A stretch of 22,538 nucleotides of DNA from positions 1 through 22,538 of the forward strand of contig JAJTHA010000158.1 in assembly GCA_021299565.1 (NCBI GenBank). Reading direction: 5' to 3'. Source of the stretch: Candidatus Caenarcanales bacterium. GTDB lineage: Bacteria > Cyanobacteriota > Vampirovibrionia > LMEP-6097. The notes beneath the pieces are model-generated. The model was given only the letters and a program-made list of their open reading frames with translations. It was not told the DNA's origin and did no database searches. Shown one piece after another: positions 1-7,781 of this stretch. Each line of letters opens with the position of its first letter. The stretch's first letter is position 1. A program made the translations under genes and the position numbers.

Positions 1-1
1 T

Positions 2-388
2 TGCTGGGAAGCTTATGCCTCAGGCAACGGACTACAAAACACCGCACATTTGTTTTACGCAGATCCAACTATGGATAATTACAAGCTCATGGATTTATAT
101 CACAAGGGCGATGAAACAGCCAGTCAAGTATTGAATACTTGGCATGAATATTTGGCACTAGGCATGGCGAGCGTTATTAATACTATTGATCCCGAAGCTG
201 TAGTTTTGAGTGGTGGCATGGCGAAATTCATTAACTACCCTGAATTAAACAAAAAAGTAAGAGCAAGAGTAGTAGATGCACTTAAAGAGTATGTCAACAT
301 CATAGAAGGTACACTAGGAAACGATTCCGGCATGGTTGGTGCAGCTTGTCTTGCTAATGTGGAACTTCAAACAAGAGCAACTGTTTAA
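2..388 (+). CDS. ROK-family sugar kinase (glucokinase-like), 3' part only
   Basis: This is the C-terminal part of a ROK-family protein, most likely an ATP-dependent glucokinase or related cytoplasmic sugar kinase. The open frame runs into the left edge of the window, so the N-terminal ATP-binding half and the true start are missing. The first visible residues, CWEAYASGNGL, match the end of the ROK signature, which begins with zinc-binding cysteines and ends in GCxExxxSG. Further on, PEAVVLSGGMA is the glycine-rich nucleotide-binding segment typical of the ROK C-terminus. An apparent internal TTG start at 50 falls inside this conserved block and is not the real start. The 3' end overlaps the stop of the next gene, on the opposite strand, by 4 bp. 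Without the N-terminus a ROK repressor cannot be excluded, but the sequence looks like the kinase branch. Confidence 0.8.
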   Translation, partial: CWEAYASGNGLQNTAHLFYADPTMDNYKLMDLYHKGDETASQVLNTWHEYLALGMASVINTIDPEAVVLSGGMAKFINYPELNKKVRARVVDALKEYVNIIEGTLGNDSGMVGAACLANVELQTRATV

Positions 389-2364
389 GACGGCAATAAG
401 TTCAAGTTAGTTTTTGGATTGACTTTGTACAAGCTTCTAAATGTTTCTATCAATGGTCCAGCAATCAGACCAACAAAAGGTAGTCTTCCTAGCCCTTCTT
501 TAAAGGTGCCCAGTGAATCATAAATTTTCTTACTACTTTGTTCTTCTGGGGTTAAACCTTCTGCATCCCGTCCTGCTCTAAAGACTTTTTGACCAAACCT
601 AGTGAGCAACAATGTTCTAAAACCAATTCTAACTGCACCCAATAATTCCGATGCTTTAACACTCGGTTCTTGCTTAATCGCCATTTCATCTAATGAATTA
701 TATCTGGAAGTCAATTCTGCAGTATCATTGAAAGTCGTTGATCGAATACCCTGTTTCTCTAAAGCAGAACCCAGAAAAGACAATATTGGTATGCGTTTTA
801 TCGATGCCACGAAACTATTAAATGATTTATAGGCATCATAATTCAGAGAATTATTGTCTGCGTGACGTTGCCTAAATTCAAAGTACTTCAAAACCAGCTG
901 AGGAACACGTGTTGAAAAAGCATACATTAAATAATTTGGTAAAGAAAGAATCATTGAATTTAAACCCAAGAATCTATCTATCATTCTCAAAGATTTCTTA
1001 GAATTGTCAGTAATATACGGATCATTAATCGGAACAATTGCATTTGGTAAAAGCATTAGTAGACTTTGAATCGGATGTATTAGATGATAAAGCTCGTCAA
1101 AAATTGCAGCTTTTGGTAAAAATCCCCACAAATACTTATCACTGTTGTAATTGATTTGGATCAGCTTATCATCTTGCTGAGCTTTAGTCTCAATATTTGT
1201 ATTAGAGAACAAATTTAAAAATCCAGTAAGTCCATTAACATTGCCACTAAACTCTTCTACTACATCTTTGATTTTACTAGTATATTTAAAAACAAAATTC
1301 TCAATATTATTTTTCATTTCTGCTACAGAAAAATGTAAGGAGAAAAAATTATTTGAGCTAAGACGCTGCAATATAGGCTCTGCAACTTCCGACAAATTAG
1401 AGGCGAGTTCTTTACCACTATCTTTTCTGATTAACTCAAATAGTTTTTTGGCTAAACCTGGAAGATATGGTATCGCCAAAAGGCTACCCAGAATACCTTG
1501 AAAAACATGAACACCACTGATGTTATAACGGCCAAAAGTCACTGATTTACTTTTTGGTTCCCGGTAGGACTCAATGTATGCGCGGGCTGAGCTATATAAA
1601 GACGAAAAGTTAGAGACAACGGGAGCTAGTAAATTAGAAAATTTAGCAATAGATTTACTCGCCAAATAATTTTTTTGATCACCAACAAAAGCTGAAATTG
1701 TTGCAGCAAAATTTCCTGGGATTAAAGCAAGACCAGCTAAACAAGAACTAATCACTCTAGGAAAACTTGTTGCTCGAGACAGAATGGAAAAGAAATTTTT
1801 AGATGCCAAACTAGCAGTTTTAGTATTAGATTCACTAGTATCATGCTCTCTAGAAGGCACTATAAAAACTTTAGGAAACAAGTTAAAGATGACACGCCTA
1901 AACAAGAATAAAGAAGATATAAATTCTCTAACTAAATCTGGATGCGAGAGCCTCGTCAAGACATCATCGCCCAAAAAGCCTCGCTGATTGGCTTTGACGT
2001 CACCTTCATTATAGTCTCTAAGAACAAATCTTTTTTGTAAGTATCTTAGTGGTGAAGCCAATATACCAACTGTTTTGGAAATAAAACCCATAAAATCACC
2101 CGTAGGTATTGCTTTGTTGACATCAGCCATGTTTTGGGCTTGCTCCAAAAAAGAACCAATCATTAATGGTGCTGCAGCAAGCATCTCTGCCATACCGATA
2201 CTTTCTCTAAAAAATTTCTGCACAGGATTTTGCTTAAAACCCAACTCTTCTTTTTGTTCAACTTTTTTCTGATTTAAATTATTTGGCAAAGCTAAATTTG
2301 GCTTTGGCATATTAGTACCAAAACCAGCAGAAGGATTTATTGAAGCTCCTTGAGTTGCCGGCAT
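385..2364 (-). CDS. Unrecognised 659-aa protein with several hydrophobic segments
   Basis: I do not recognise this protein. It has no signal peptide: the first 45 residues are polar and rich in Asn, Pro and Lys. The rest alternates charged stretches with hydrophobic or amphipathic helices, including MAEMLAAAPLMIG near residue 60, CLAGLALIPGNFAATISAF near 210, ILGSLLAIPYLPGLAKKL near 290, SLLMLLPNAIVPI near 435, and a final LPFVGLIAGPLIETF. Short 'hydrophobic + PxLPGLAKKL / PFVGLIAGPL' blocks recur loosely, so internal duplication is possible. No cysteine cluster, nucleotide-binding motif or catalytic signature is visible. ATG at 2364 has no clear Shine-Dalgarno sequence. The gene is separated from upstream tRNA-Arg by a strong inverted repeat and converges with the ROK gene. 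A peripheral membrane or lineage-specific protein is a guess only; the uninterrupted frame of nearly 2 kb makes it a real gene. Confidence 0.8.
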   Translation of the reverse strand: MPATQGASINPSAGFGTNMPKPNLALPNNLNQKKVEQKEELGFKQNPVQKFFRESIGMAEMLAAAPLMIGSFLEQAQNMADVNKAIPTGDFMGFISKTVGILASPLRYLQKRFVLRDYNEGDVKANQRGFLGDDVLTRLSHPDLVREFISSLFLFRRVIFNLFPKVFIVPSREHDTSESNTKTASLASKNFFSILSRATSFPRVISSCLAGLALIPGNFAATISAFVGDQKNYLASKSIAKFSNLLAPVVSNFSSLYSSARAYIESYREPKSKSVTFGRYNISGVHVFQGILGSLLAIPYLPGLAKKLFELIRKDSGKELASNLSEVAEPILQRLSSNNFFSLHFSVAEMKNNIENFVFKYTSKIKDVVEEFSGNVNGLTGFLNLFSNTNIETKAQQDDKLIQINYNSDKYLWGFLPKAAIFDELYHLIHPIQSLLMLLPNAIVPINDPYITDNSKKSLRMIDRFLGLNSMILSLPNYLMYAFSTRVPQLVLKYFEFRQRHADNNSLNYDAYKSFNSFVASIKRIPILSFLGSALEKQGIRSTTFNDTAELTSRYNSLDEMAIKQEPSVKASELLGAVRIGFRTLLLTRFGQKVFRAGRDAEGLTPEEQSSKKIYDSLGTFKEGLGRLPFVGLIAGPLIETFRSLYKVNPKTNLNLLPS

Positions 2365-2384
2365 TTATTTTGTTGATTTCTGTT

Positions 2385-2439
2385 TTAGTATTGTCTTATT
2401 TTCACAAATAAGACAATACTAATTATAGCTAATTTGTGA
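2385..2439. repeat. Perfect 17-bp inverted repeat plus a competing 8-bp hairpin
   Basis: Positions 2385-2401 and 2406-2422 form a perfect 17-bp inverted repeat with the 4-nt loop TCAC. A second inverted repeat, TCACAAAT (2402-2409) with ATTTGTGA (2432-2439), shares the loop and part of the arm, so the two hairpins exclude each other. The element lies on the minus strand between the 3' end of tRNA-Arg and the start of the 659-aa gene. There is no clear U-tract on either side, so a simple Rho-independent terminator is not certain. On the minus strand a perfect TATAAT (2427-2422) abuts the repeat, so it could also be an operator or a 5'-leader structure. Confidence 0.55.
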
Positions 2440-2446
2440 TACATAG

Positions 2447-2523
2447 TGGTGCGCTTGAAGGGACTTGAACCCTTAACCTTTGGTACCGGAAACCAAGGCT
2501 CTATCCAATTAAGCTACAAGCGC
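2447..2523 (-). tRNA. tRNA-Arg, anticodon CCG
   Basis: The minus strand folds into a complete 77-nt tRNA. The acceptor arms are GCGCTTG and CAAGCGC, followed by discriminator A and an encoded CCA. The D arm is GCTT/GAGC with a 9-nt loop. The anticodon stem TTGGT/ACCAA holds the loop TTCCGGT, giving anticodon CCG, which reads the rare Arg codon CGG. The variable loop has 5 nt, and the T arm is AAGGG/CCCTT with loop TTCAAGT. It starts 12 nt after the dnaJ stop on the same strand, so it may be cut from a dnaJ-tRNA transcript. The inverted repeat downstream may end that transcript. Confidence 0.95.
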
Positions 2524-2535
2524 AAAATGGGAAAT

Positions 2536-3639
2536 TTAGATTTTTAAATCCTTGCTGTGCCGTAGTTTTTGCAATTCTTGTAAGAGTTTTTTCTCTTCTG
2601 AGCTTAAACTTGTTGGCGTTTTAACTATGATTTTTATGTAATGATCACCTTTTCTAGAAGGTCTATTTAACTCGGGGAAACCCTCGTTTTTGAGAGTTTG
2701 TACAGTATTGCTTTGCAAACCTGGGTTAATTTTCAAGTCCTTATCACCTGTAATAGTTGGAACTTTGATATTTATACCTAAAGCTGCATCAGCAAAACTA
2801 ATCTCAACTTCACTATAAACGTGCTGGCCCTCACGTCTGAATTTTTGATTTTCTTCCGTGCTGATGTGCAAATAAATATCACCTGGAGGTCCTCCATTAG
2901 AACCTACATCGCCCACTCCAGCTACTCTCATTGTGTTTCCATCAGCAATCCCGGCAGGTATAGTGACTTCAATTTCTTTTTCTTCTCTTTTGTAACCTTT
3001 GCCTTTACAAGGGCTACAAGGATTTTTAATTGCTTTACCGCGACCATTACAATCTGGACAAGTTGCACTCTGACGTATTTGACCAAGTATAGTGTTTTGA
3101 ACCATAGTTACTTGTCCTTGCCCATTACATGTTCCACAAGTGCTGATATCCGCTTGTGAAGCAGCTCCTAGACCGTTGCAAGTTTTGCAAACACCAAGAG
3201 GATTTATGCGAATTTTCTTTTTGGTTTCATTTAGTGGGTCAAGAAATTTTAGATTGATTTCAACAGAATGATCTTGTCCTCTTGTTTGTCTTGGACCTCT
3301 TTGTCTTGAAGAAGAAAAACCTCCACCAAAAAAACTTGAAAAAATATCACCTAGATCTTCGAATCCTGCAGCTCCGCTAAAATCACCAAATCCTGCTGAG
3401 CCACCTGCTCCTTTCAATGCCTCTTTACCGTATTTATCGTAGATAGTTCTTTTTTGTGGATCTTTTAAAGTCTCGTAAGCTTCACCCAAAGTTTTGAATT
3501 TTTCTTCGCTACCTGTTTCCTTGTTGTCTGGATGATATTTGCGCGCGGCTTGTTTATAAGCAGATTTAATTTCTTTATCGTCTGCACCTCTGCTTACACC
3601 TAAAATTTCGTAGTAGTCGTTATTATCTGTCATTACCAT
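2536..3639 (-). CDS. dnaJ: Chaperone DnaJ (Hsp40)
   Basis: Full-length type I J-protein, the cytoplasmic co-chaperone that binds unfolded clients and stimulates the DnaK ATPase. The J domain covers about residues 8-72, with the DnaK-activating HPD at 36-38. A Gly/Phe-rich linker follows (about 76-118), then the zinc domain with all four CxxCxGxG repeats (CKTCNGLG, CGTCNGQG, CPDCNGRG, CSPCKGKG), then the two C-terminal substrate-binding domains. At 367 aa it is close to the usual 370-380. Two starts are possible: ATG at 3639 or, two codons later, ATG at 3633 (MTDNNDYYEIL); the second fits the family better, but neither has a clear Shine-Dalgarno sequence. dnaK and grpE are not adjacent. tRNA-Arg follows 12 nt downstream, and etfA is divergent across 68 bp. 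Confidence 0.97.
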   Translation of the reverse strand: MVMTDNNDYYEILGVSRGADDKEIKSAYKQAARKYHPDNKETGSEEKFKTLGEAYETLKDPQKRTIYDKYGKEALKGAGGSAGFGDFSGAAGFEDLGDIFSSFFGGGFSSSRQRGPRQTRGQDHSVEINLKFLDPLNETKKKIRINPLGVCKTCNGLGAASQADISTCGTCNGQGQVTMVQNTILGQIRQSATCPDCNGRGKAIKNPCSPCKGKGYKREEKEIEVTIPAGIADGNTMRVAGVGDVGSNGGPPGDIYLHISTEENQKFRREGQHVYSEVEISFADAALGINIKVPTITGDKDLKINPGLQSNTVQTLKNEGFPELNRPSRKGDHYIKIIVKTPTSLSSEEKKLLQELQKLRHSKDLKI

Positions 3640-3650
3640 CTATTTATATA

Positions 3651-3679
3651 TTGTACATGATTTAGCGCACTGTTAAAAC
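3651..3679 (+). promoter_or_regulatory. Candidate sigma70-type promoter for etfA
   Basis: In the 68-bp region between divergent dnaJ and etfA, TTGTAC (3651-3656) and TAAAAC (3674-3679) are 17 bp apart, with 4/6 matches to each of the -35 and -10 consensus boxes. The start of transcription would lie near 3686, giving a leader of about 20 nt. A small inverted repeat, GGGTA-AAA-TACCC (3692-3704), sits in that leader just before the etfA ATG and could affect translation. Prediction from consensus only. Confidence 0.35.
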
Positions 3680-3707
3680 AATAAAATCCCTGGGTAAAAT
3701 ACCCTAT

Positions 3708-4667
3708 ATGCCAAAAGTACTATGCTACCTAGAATCAAAAGACTCTGAGCTTTCAAGCTCATCAGAGCAGGTTTTAAAATTCGCACTCGAAAATTTCACA
3801 GCAGCAAATGTTATTGCTGTAATTTATGGTTCAAATTTAAGTAACTCAAATAATTCAATCACTAAATTAGGTCCAAGCAAACTATATCAAGTTGATAAAG
3901 CAGAGTTTGAAGTTTTCAAAAGCGATCAAGTCAGCGCTTCGTTAATTGATCTAATAAATAAAGACTCAATTGACTTAATCCTTGCTAGTAATTCAGTTGA
4001 TGCAGAAGCGTTATTTGGCATAGTAGCAGCGAAGACAGGCTCAAACATAGCTACAGATTGCATTGGCGCTGATGGATCTAATATGACATTAACTCGTTCA
4101 ATGTATTCGAACAAGCTAATTTCTCAAATCAAATTAGATTCATCAAAAAAATCTTTTATCACTTTTAGACCTAATAGTCTGAGAGCAAACGCAAGTAGCC
4201 CTGCAAATACTGAAATAATAAACTTAGACGCAGCGGTAAATTCAAAAATCACAATAGATTCAGTCAAGAAAGCAGACAGTAAAGAAATCCCTCTAACCGA
4301 GGCTGCCATTATTGTTTCTGGTGGTAGAGCAATGGCAAATAGTGAAAACTTTAAAATACTTAGAGATTTTGCTGGTAAAATTGGTGCTGCTGTTGGAGCA
4401 TCAAGAGCTGCGGTAGACAGCGGTTACGCACCGCATAGTATGCAAGTTGGACAAACTGGAAAAGTAGTTAGCCCTAATCTATATATTGCTTGTGGAATTT
4501 CTGGTGCGATACAACATTTTGCTGGAATGGGTTCAAGTAAAGTTATCGTTGCTATCAATAAAGATCCAGAAGCACCGATATTTAAAAAAGCTGATTATGG
4601 CATTGTCGCTGACTTGTTTGAAATTGTGCCAGCACTAACAGCAAAAGTTGATTTAGTACTGAAGTAA
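3708..4667 (+). CDS. etfA: Electron transfer flavoprotein alpha subunit
   Basis: EtfA is the FAD-carrying subunit of the soluble ETF heterodimer, which moves electrons between dehydrogenases and a quinone oxidoreductase or a bifurcating partner. The C-terminal FAD domain (about residues 195-319) is nearly canonical: ASRAAVDSGYAPHSMQVGQT, then VSPNLYIACGISGAIQHFAG, then VIVAINKDPEAPIF and ADYGIVADLFEIVPAL. The N-terminal alpha/beta domain (1-185) is more divergent, and the length of 319 aa is normal. The usual partner etfB is not next to it: upstream is divergent dnaJ and downstream, after 23 bp, a ccdA-like gene. The start ATG has no clear Shine-Dalgarno sequence. It probably heads a plus-strand transcript with the next two genes. 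Confidence 0.96.
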   Translation: MPKVLCYLESKDSELSSSSEQVLKFALENFTAANVIAVIYGSNLSNSNNSITKLGPSKLYQVDKAEFEVFKSDQVSASLIDLINKDSIDLILASNSVDAEALFGIVAAKTGSNIATDCIGADGSNMTLTRSMYSNKLISQIKLDSSKKSFITFRPNSLRANASSPANTEIINLDAAVNSKITIDSVKKADSKEIPLTEAAIIVSGGRAMANSENFKILRDFAGKIGAAVGASRAAVDSGYAPHSMQVGQTGKVVSPNLYIACGISGAIQHFAGMGSSKVIVAINKDPEAPIFKKADYGIVADLFEIVPALTAKVDLVLK

Positions 4668-4690
4668 GCATTCGGTTATATAATTAGGAA

Positions 4691-5380
4691 ATGTTATCAG
4701 AAGCATTTCTTGAAAGTTTCGCCACCAAACTAGAATCACAAAACTCTTTTTGGATTCTAGTCTCTATGGGTTTTCTGGGCGGCTTAATGTCCAGTCTTTT
4801 ACCGTGCGTACTTTCATTGTTACCAATTAATCTTGCTTACATTGGAACCTTAAACATTCAAAACCGCAAAGAAGCATTTATAAAAGCAAGTCAATTCGTA
4901 CTTGGCGTTGCATTAGTAATGAGTGTTTTAGGAGTTTCTATTTCTTTGTCCTTTGCCGTCTTTTCAGCGTATAAACCTATAATCAATATCATTGTCGGCT
5001 CAATTGTTTTTATCATGGCTGTAGCTTTGTTGGATATCATCAAATTACCACTTCCAAAATTCATCACCAAAATCCCTGACTCAAATCCATTTTTAATCGG
5101 TATGGCATTTGCACTTGTGAGCTCACCCTGTTCGAGCCCCGTGCTTGTTTCAGTGATTACGATTGCATCAAGTTTAAATTCCATACTCAGCAGTCTATTT
5201 CTTATGTTCTCTTATTCAATAGGTTATACAGCAATAATATTTACAGCTAGCTTATCGACGGGACTAATTAAACAGCTTGATTGGTTCAAGAAAAATAGCC
5301 AAACGATGATGCGCATTAGTGCTGCAATGCTTATGTGCATTGGGGCTTACTATATTTATACGGGAATAAGTAGTTTATAA
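4691..5380 (+). CDS. ccdA: CcdA/DsbD-type thiol-disulfide transmembrane protein
   Basis: Inner-membrane protein of the CcdA family, which carries reducing power from cytoplasmic thioredoxin across the membrane for cytochrome c maturation or other disulfide reduction. Six transmembrane helices are visible, arranged as two sets of three. Each half has the family's Pro-Cys motif: SSLLPCVLSLLPINLAYIG in helix 1 (about residue 37) and ALVSSPCSSPVLVSVI in helix 4 (about residue 145). These two cysteines form the redox pair. The 229-aa length fits CcdA alone, without the thioredoxin-like end domains of DsbD. An AGGA lies just before the ATG. No thioredoxin or cytochrome c biogenesis genes are next to it, so the acceptor is unknown. 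The next gene starts 1 nt after its stop. Confidence 0.85.
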   Translation: MLSEAFLESFATKLESQNSFWILVSMGFLGGLMSSLLPCVLSLLPINLAYIGTLNIQNRKEAFIKASQFVLGVALVMSVLGVSISLSFAVFSAYKPIINIIVGSIVFIMAVALLDIIKLPLPKFITKIPDSNPFLIGMAFALVSSPCSSPVLVSVITIASSLNSILSSLFLMFSYSIGYTAIIFTASLSTGLIKQLDWFKKNSQTMMRISAAMLMCIGAYYIYTGISSL

Positions 5381-5381
5381 A

Positions 5382-5996
5382 ATGACTTCATTTGAATCAA
5401 TCAAAGAAGAGCTATCACTTAGACTTTCTGGACATCGCTTCCAGCATACTCTTTCTGTAATTGAGACCGCAGAAAAAATTGCCCTCGCTATTAAAAACCA
5501 ATATCCAGAATTAAATCAAGACTATTTAAATAAAATCAAATTAGCAGCTTTATTACATGATTGCTGCAAAGAAGTCCCTAACGCTGACATGATTCAACTT
5601 GCAAATTTTTATGGACTTGAAACAGATCTTGCTGACGAACATTTTCCTAATTTACTACATGCAAGAGTTGGAGCCAAATACGCTGAAGATCATTTTGAGA
5701 TTCTAGATCCATTTATTCTAAAAGCAATAGAACAACATACTCTAGGAGCACCCAATATGTTCCTTAGCGCCAAGATACTTTTTCTTGCTGATATGATAGA
5801 ACCCAGTAGAGACTTAGATCTGACTCAACCAAGTTATCTAAGCCCTATTAGAGAACTGATTTATGACAAACAAGCTCTTGATAAAGCTCTACTGAAAGCC
5901 ATGAACTCAAAATTAAATCACACTATAAGCAAGAACCAATTGGTTCATCCTTTAAGCATTGAGGCTAGAAATTATCTCATTGCAGTTATTGATTGA
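5382..5996 (+). CDS. yqeK: YqeK-family HD hydrolase (probable symmetrical Ap4A hydrolase)
   Basis: Small cytoplasmic HD-domain phosphohydrolase. Known YqeK proteins split diadenosine tetraphosphate symmetrically into two ADP. Motifs appear in the expected order: HRFQHTLSVIETAEKIA at the N-terminus (first metal ligand His), LAALLHDCCKE with the HD pair near residue 58, LLHARVGAKYAEDHF, then IEQHTLGAPNMFLSAKILF and LADMIEPSRDLD, the last being characteristic of this family. The length of 204 aa is slightly above the usual 185-200. The ATG lies 1 nt after the ccdA-like stop, indicating translational coupling. In many bacteria yqeK sits with nadD and rsfS, which is not so here. The 3' end overlaps the convergent FliY-like gene by 25 bp. 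Confidence 0.88.
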   Translation: MTSFESIKEELSLRLSGHRFQHTLSVIETAEKIALAIKNQYPELNQDYLNKIKLAALLHDCCKEVPNADMIQLANFYGLETDLADEHFPNLLHARVGAKYAEDHFEILDPFILKAIEQHTLGAPNMFLSAKILFLADMIEPSRDLDLTQPSYLSPIRELIYDKQALDKALLKAMNSKLNHTISKNQLVHPLSIEARNYLIAVID

Positions 5997-6979
5997 AACA
6001 AATCAAGGTTACCTATAACCTGAGTGATTTTCAAACCAAAGCAATCATCAATAGCAATAACTTCACCTCTGGCGACCAATTGATTGTGGACATAAAGATC
6101 AACAGGCTCATTACATTGTCTATCCAACTCAATTGCAGAACCCTTTGCTAGCCTCATTACATTTTTAAAGGTCATTTCTGAACGGCCTAACTCTACAATC
6201 AAGTCCAAATTAATATCTTTCAAGAACCCTAAATTACGCTTATGGTCGACTTTGTAGGCATTTTCTCCGGAAGTATCATTGCTTTCTATGTCTTGTATTT
6301 CTTTAACTGCTTCTTGATGTTCCTCTTGGTTTTCACCAAAATACTCTAGTTTTATCAGTGCTTCAAATTCTGTAAGATTAATTTTACTTGCTATTTCTGA
6401 AAAATTTTCAATCGCTGATTCTATAAAACTTTGATCAACTTCTACGATAAAAATACTATCTAATTTTGCTGAAATTTTAATTTTAAACTCTAACGCAACA
6501 GAGTTCTCAAGGTCTTTAGGTACAGTCAATGATGAATCTTTGATCGACTGCAATTGCCTATACTCATGTTCACCAATTTCTATTTTATAGTCTGGCTTAA
6601 GTTTTTCTAGTCTTTGAACTGTAGACTTAAAAACTTGATTAATACTTTCAGCAAAAACCATTTGGTTGGTTTCATCTGGCTTGACATCATCAGCCGCAGA
6701 GCCATCACCACCCATAATCAAATCAGCCAAAACAAAAACTTGTTGATTAGTTGCAATTAAACAAATAGGTCCAAGATTGGGCTCAGTACTGGGGGCAGTG
6801 ACCAGGAAACTATCTCTTTTGATTTGAAATTTGCCTGAATTAACACAAGATTCTATTGCTGAGTTAAAAGTTATTGTTGCGTTTCGATTAATTAAAGACG
6901 CTACTTTTTGGGTTAATTCTTTTGCTAACAATTCAGCTATTGGCTTAAAAGCAGATTTTTGATCAGGACTTAAACTCAT
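5972..6979 (-). CDS. fliY: FliY/FliN-type flagellar motor switch protein
   Basis: Probable C-ring switch protein, which sits at the cytoplasmic base of the flagellar motor and responds to CheY-P. The last 80 residues are a clear SpoA/FliN domain: LIVELGRSEMTFKNVMRLA, then GSAIELDRQCNEPVDLYV and GEVIAIDDCFGLKITQV. The first 200 or so residues resemble the CheC-like middle domain of FliY/FliM, with ADLIMGGDGSAADD and an ExxN-containing AESINQVFKS. An acidic linker (about 225-250) joins the two. That order is the FliY architecture rather than plain FliN (about 100-140 aa). I chose ATG 6979 over in-frame TTG 6982. No other flagellar structural gene is in the window; its neighbours are chemotaxis genes. 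It overlaps yqeK by 25 bp, tail to tail. A non-flagellar SpoA role is possible but less likely. Confidence 0.82.
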   Translation of the reverse strand: MSLSPDQKSAFKPIAELLAKELTQKVASLINRNATITFNSAIESCVNSGKFQIKRDSFLVTAPSTEPNLGPICLIATNQQVFVLADLIMGGDGSAADDVKPDETNQMVFAESINQVFKSTVQRLEKLKPDYKIEIGEHEYRQLQSIKDSSLTVPKDLENSVALEFKIKISAKLDSIFIVEVDQSFIESAIENFSEIASKINLTEFEALIKLEYFGENQEEHQEAVKEIQDIESNDTSGENAYKVDHKRNLGFLKDINLDLIVELGRSEMTFKNVMRLAKGSAIELDRQCNEPVDLYVHNQLVARGEVIAIDDCFGLKITQVIGNLDLFQSITAMR

Positions 6980-7049
6980 CAATTATATTATTCACAGTAT
7001 TAATAAATTTCTAGATAGGCTATTTGGTGGATATGGGAATAAAGATCTT

Positions 7050-7781
7050 GTGCAACCTGAATTAGATATCAAAGAATTACAGAAAAACATCGAAATTCTA
7101 AAGGAATCAAATAGAGATCTTGAGCAATTTGCTTATGTGGTCTCACATGACCTTAATGAGCCACTTAGAACAGTTAAAAGCTTTTGCGAGATTTTATCAA
7201 GAAGATACTCTAGCCAACTCGATGATAGTGGTAAAGAATTCATGGGCTATATCGTGGATGGCTGCGATAGAATGCAAAATCTAATTAATGATCTTTTACA
7301 ATATTCTAGAGCTTGTAGTAAAGAAATGGTATTTGAAGAGCTAGAGACAGAATCGCTAATCAATAATTCTCTAAAAAATCTTGATACTTTGATAAACGAA
7401 AAAAATGCTCAAATCATAATTGCGACCGATTTACCAAAAACAATTCTAGGACACAAAACTTCCATAGAACAAGTCTTCCAAAATCTACTTTCTAATGCCA
7501 TAAAATTCTGTCAAGAAAAGCCTTTGGTCAAAATCCACTATGAATTAAATTCAAACAATCAACATCAATTTACCGTTATTGACAATGGCATAGGCATCGC
7601 TGAAGAAAATTTCGAAAGAGTTTTTATGGTTTTTCAAAGACTACACAGTAAAGAAGAATATCCTGGCTCTGGGATAGGACTGTCACTTTGTAAAAAAATT
7701 ATACAAAGACATCAAGGTCAAATTTGGCTAGAATCTTCCTTAGGAAAAGGCAGCAAAATGACATTTACGCTTGATCTTTAA
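7050..7781 (+). CDS. Soluble histidine kinase without sensor domain
   Basis: Cytoplasmic two-component histidine kinase consisting only of a short coiled coil and the catalytic core. Residues 1-26 are helical and charged. The HisKA dimerisation domain follows, with QFAYVVSHDLNEPLR and phospho-acceptor H33, the type usually attached to PAS, GAF or phytochrome modules. The HATPase domain has the N box (QNLLSNAIKF, about 145), the G1 box DNGIGIAEENFERVF and the G2 box GSGIGLSLCKKII. There is no transmembrane segment and no PAS or GAF domain. The start is GTG at 7050 with GGGA upstream; a nearby ATG is out of frame. It is not in an operon: its 3' end overlaps cheR by 17 bp, tail to tail. Possible targets are the two unusual response regulators at 13731-15324, which is inference. 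Confidence 0.92.
   Translation: MQPELDIKELQKNIEILKESNRDLEQFAYVVSHDLNEPLRTVKSFCEILSRRYSSQLDDSGKEFMGYIVDGCDRMQNLINDLLQYSRACSKEMVFEELETESLINNSLKNLDTLINEKNAQIIIATDLPKTILGHKTSIEQVFQNLLSNAIKFCQEKPLVKIHYELNSNNQHQFTVIDNGIGIAEENFERVFMVFQRLHSKEEYPGSGIGLSLCKKIIQRHQGQIWLESSLGKGSKMTFTLDL

Noticed and set aside
2821..3159. Open frame on the plus strand opposite dnaJ
   Set aside because: Antisense shadow of the cysteine-rich dnaJ zinc region; no homology, and fully covered by dnaJ.
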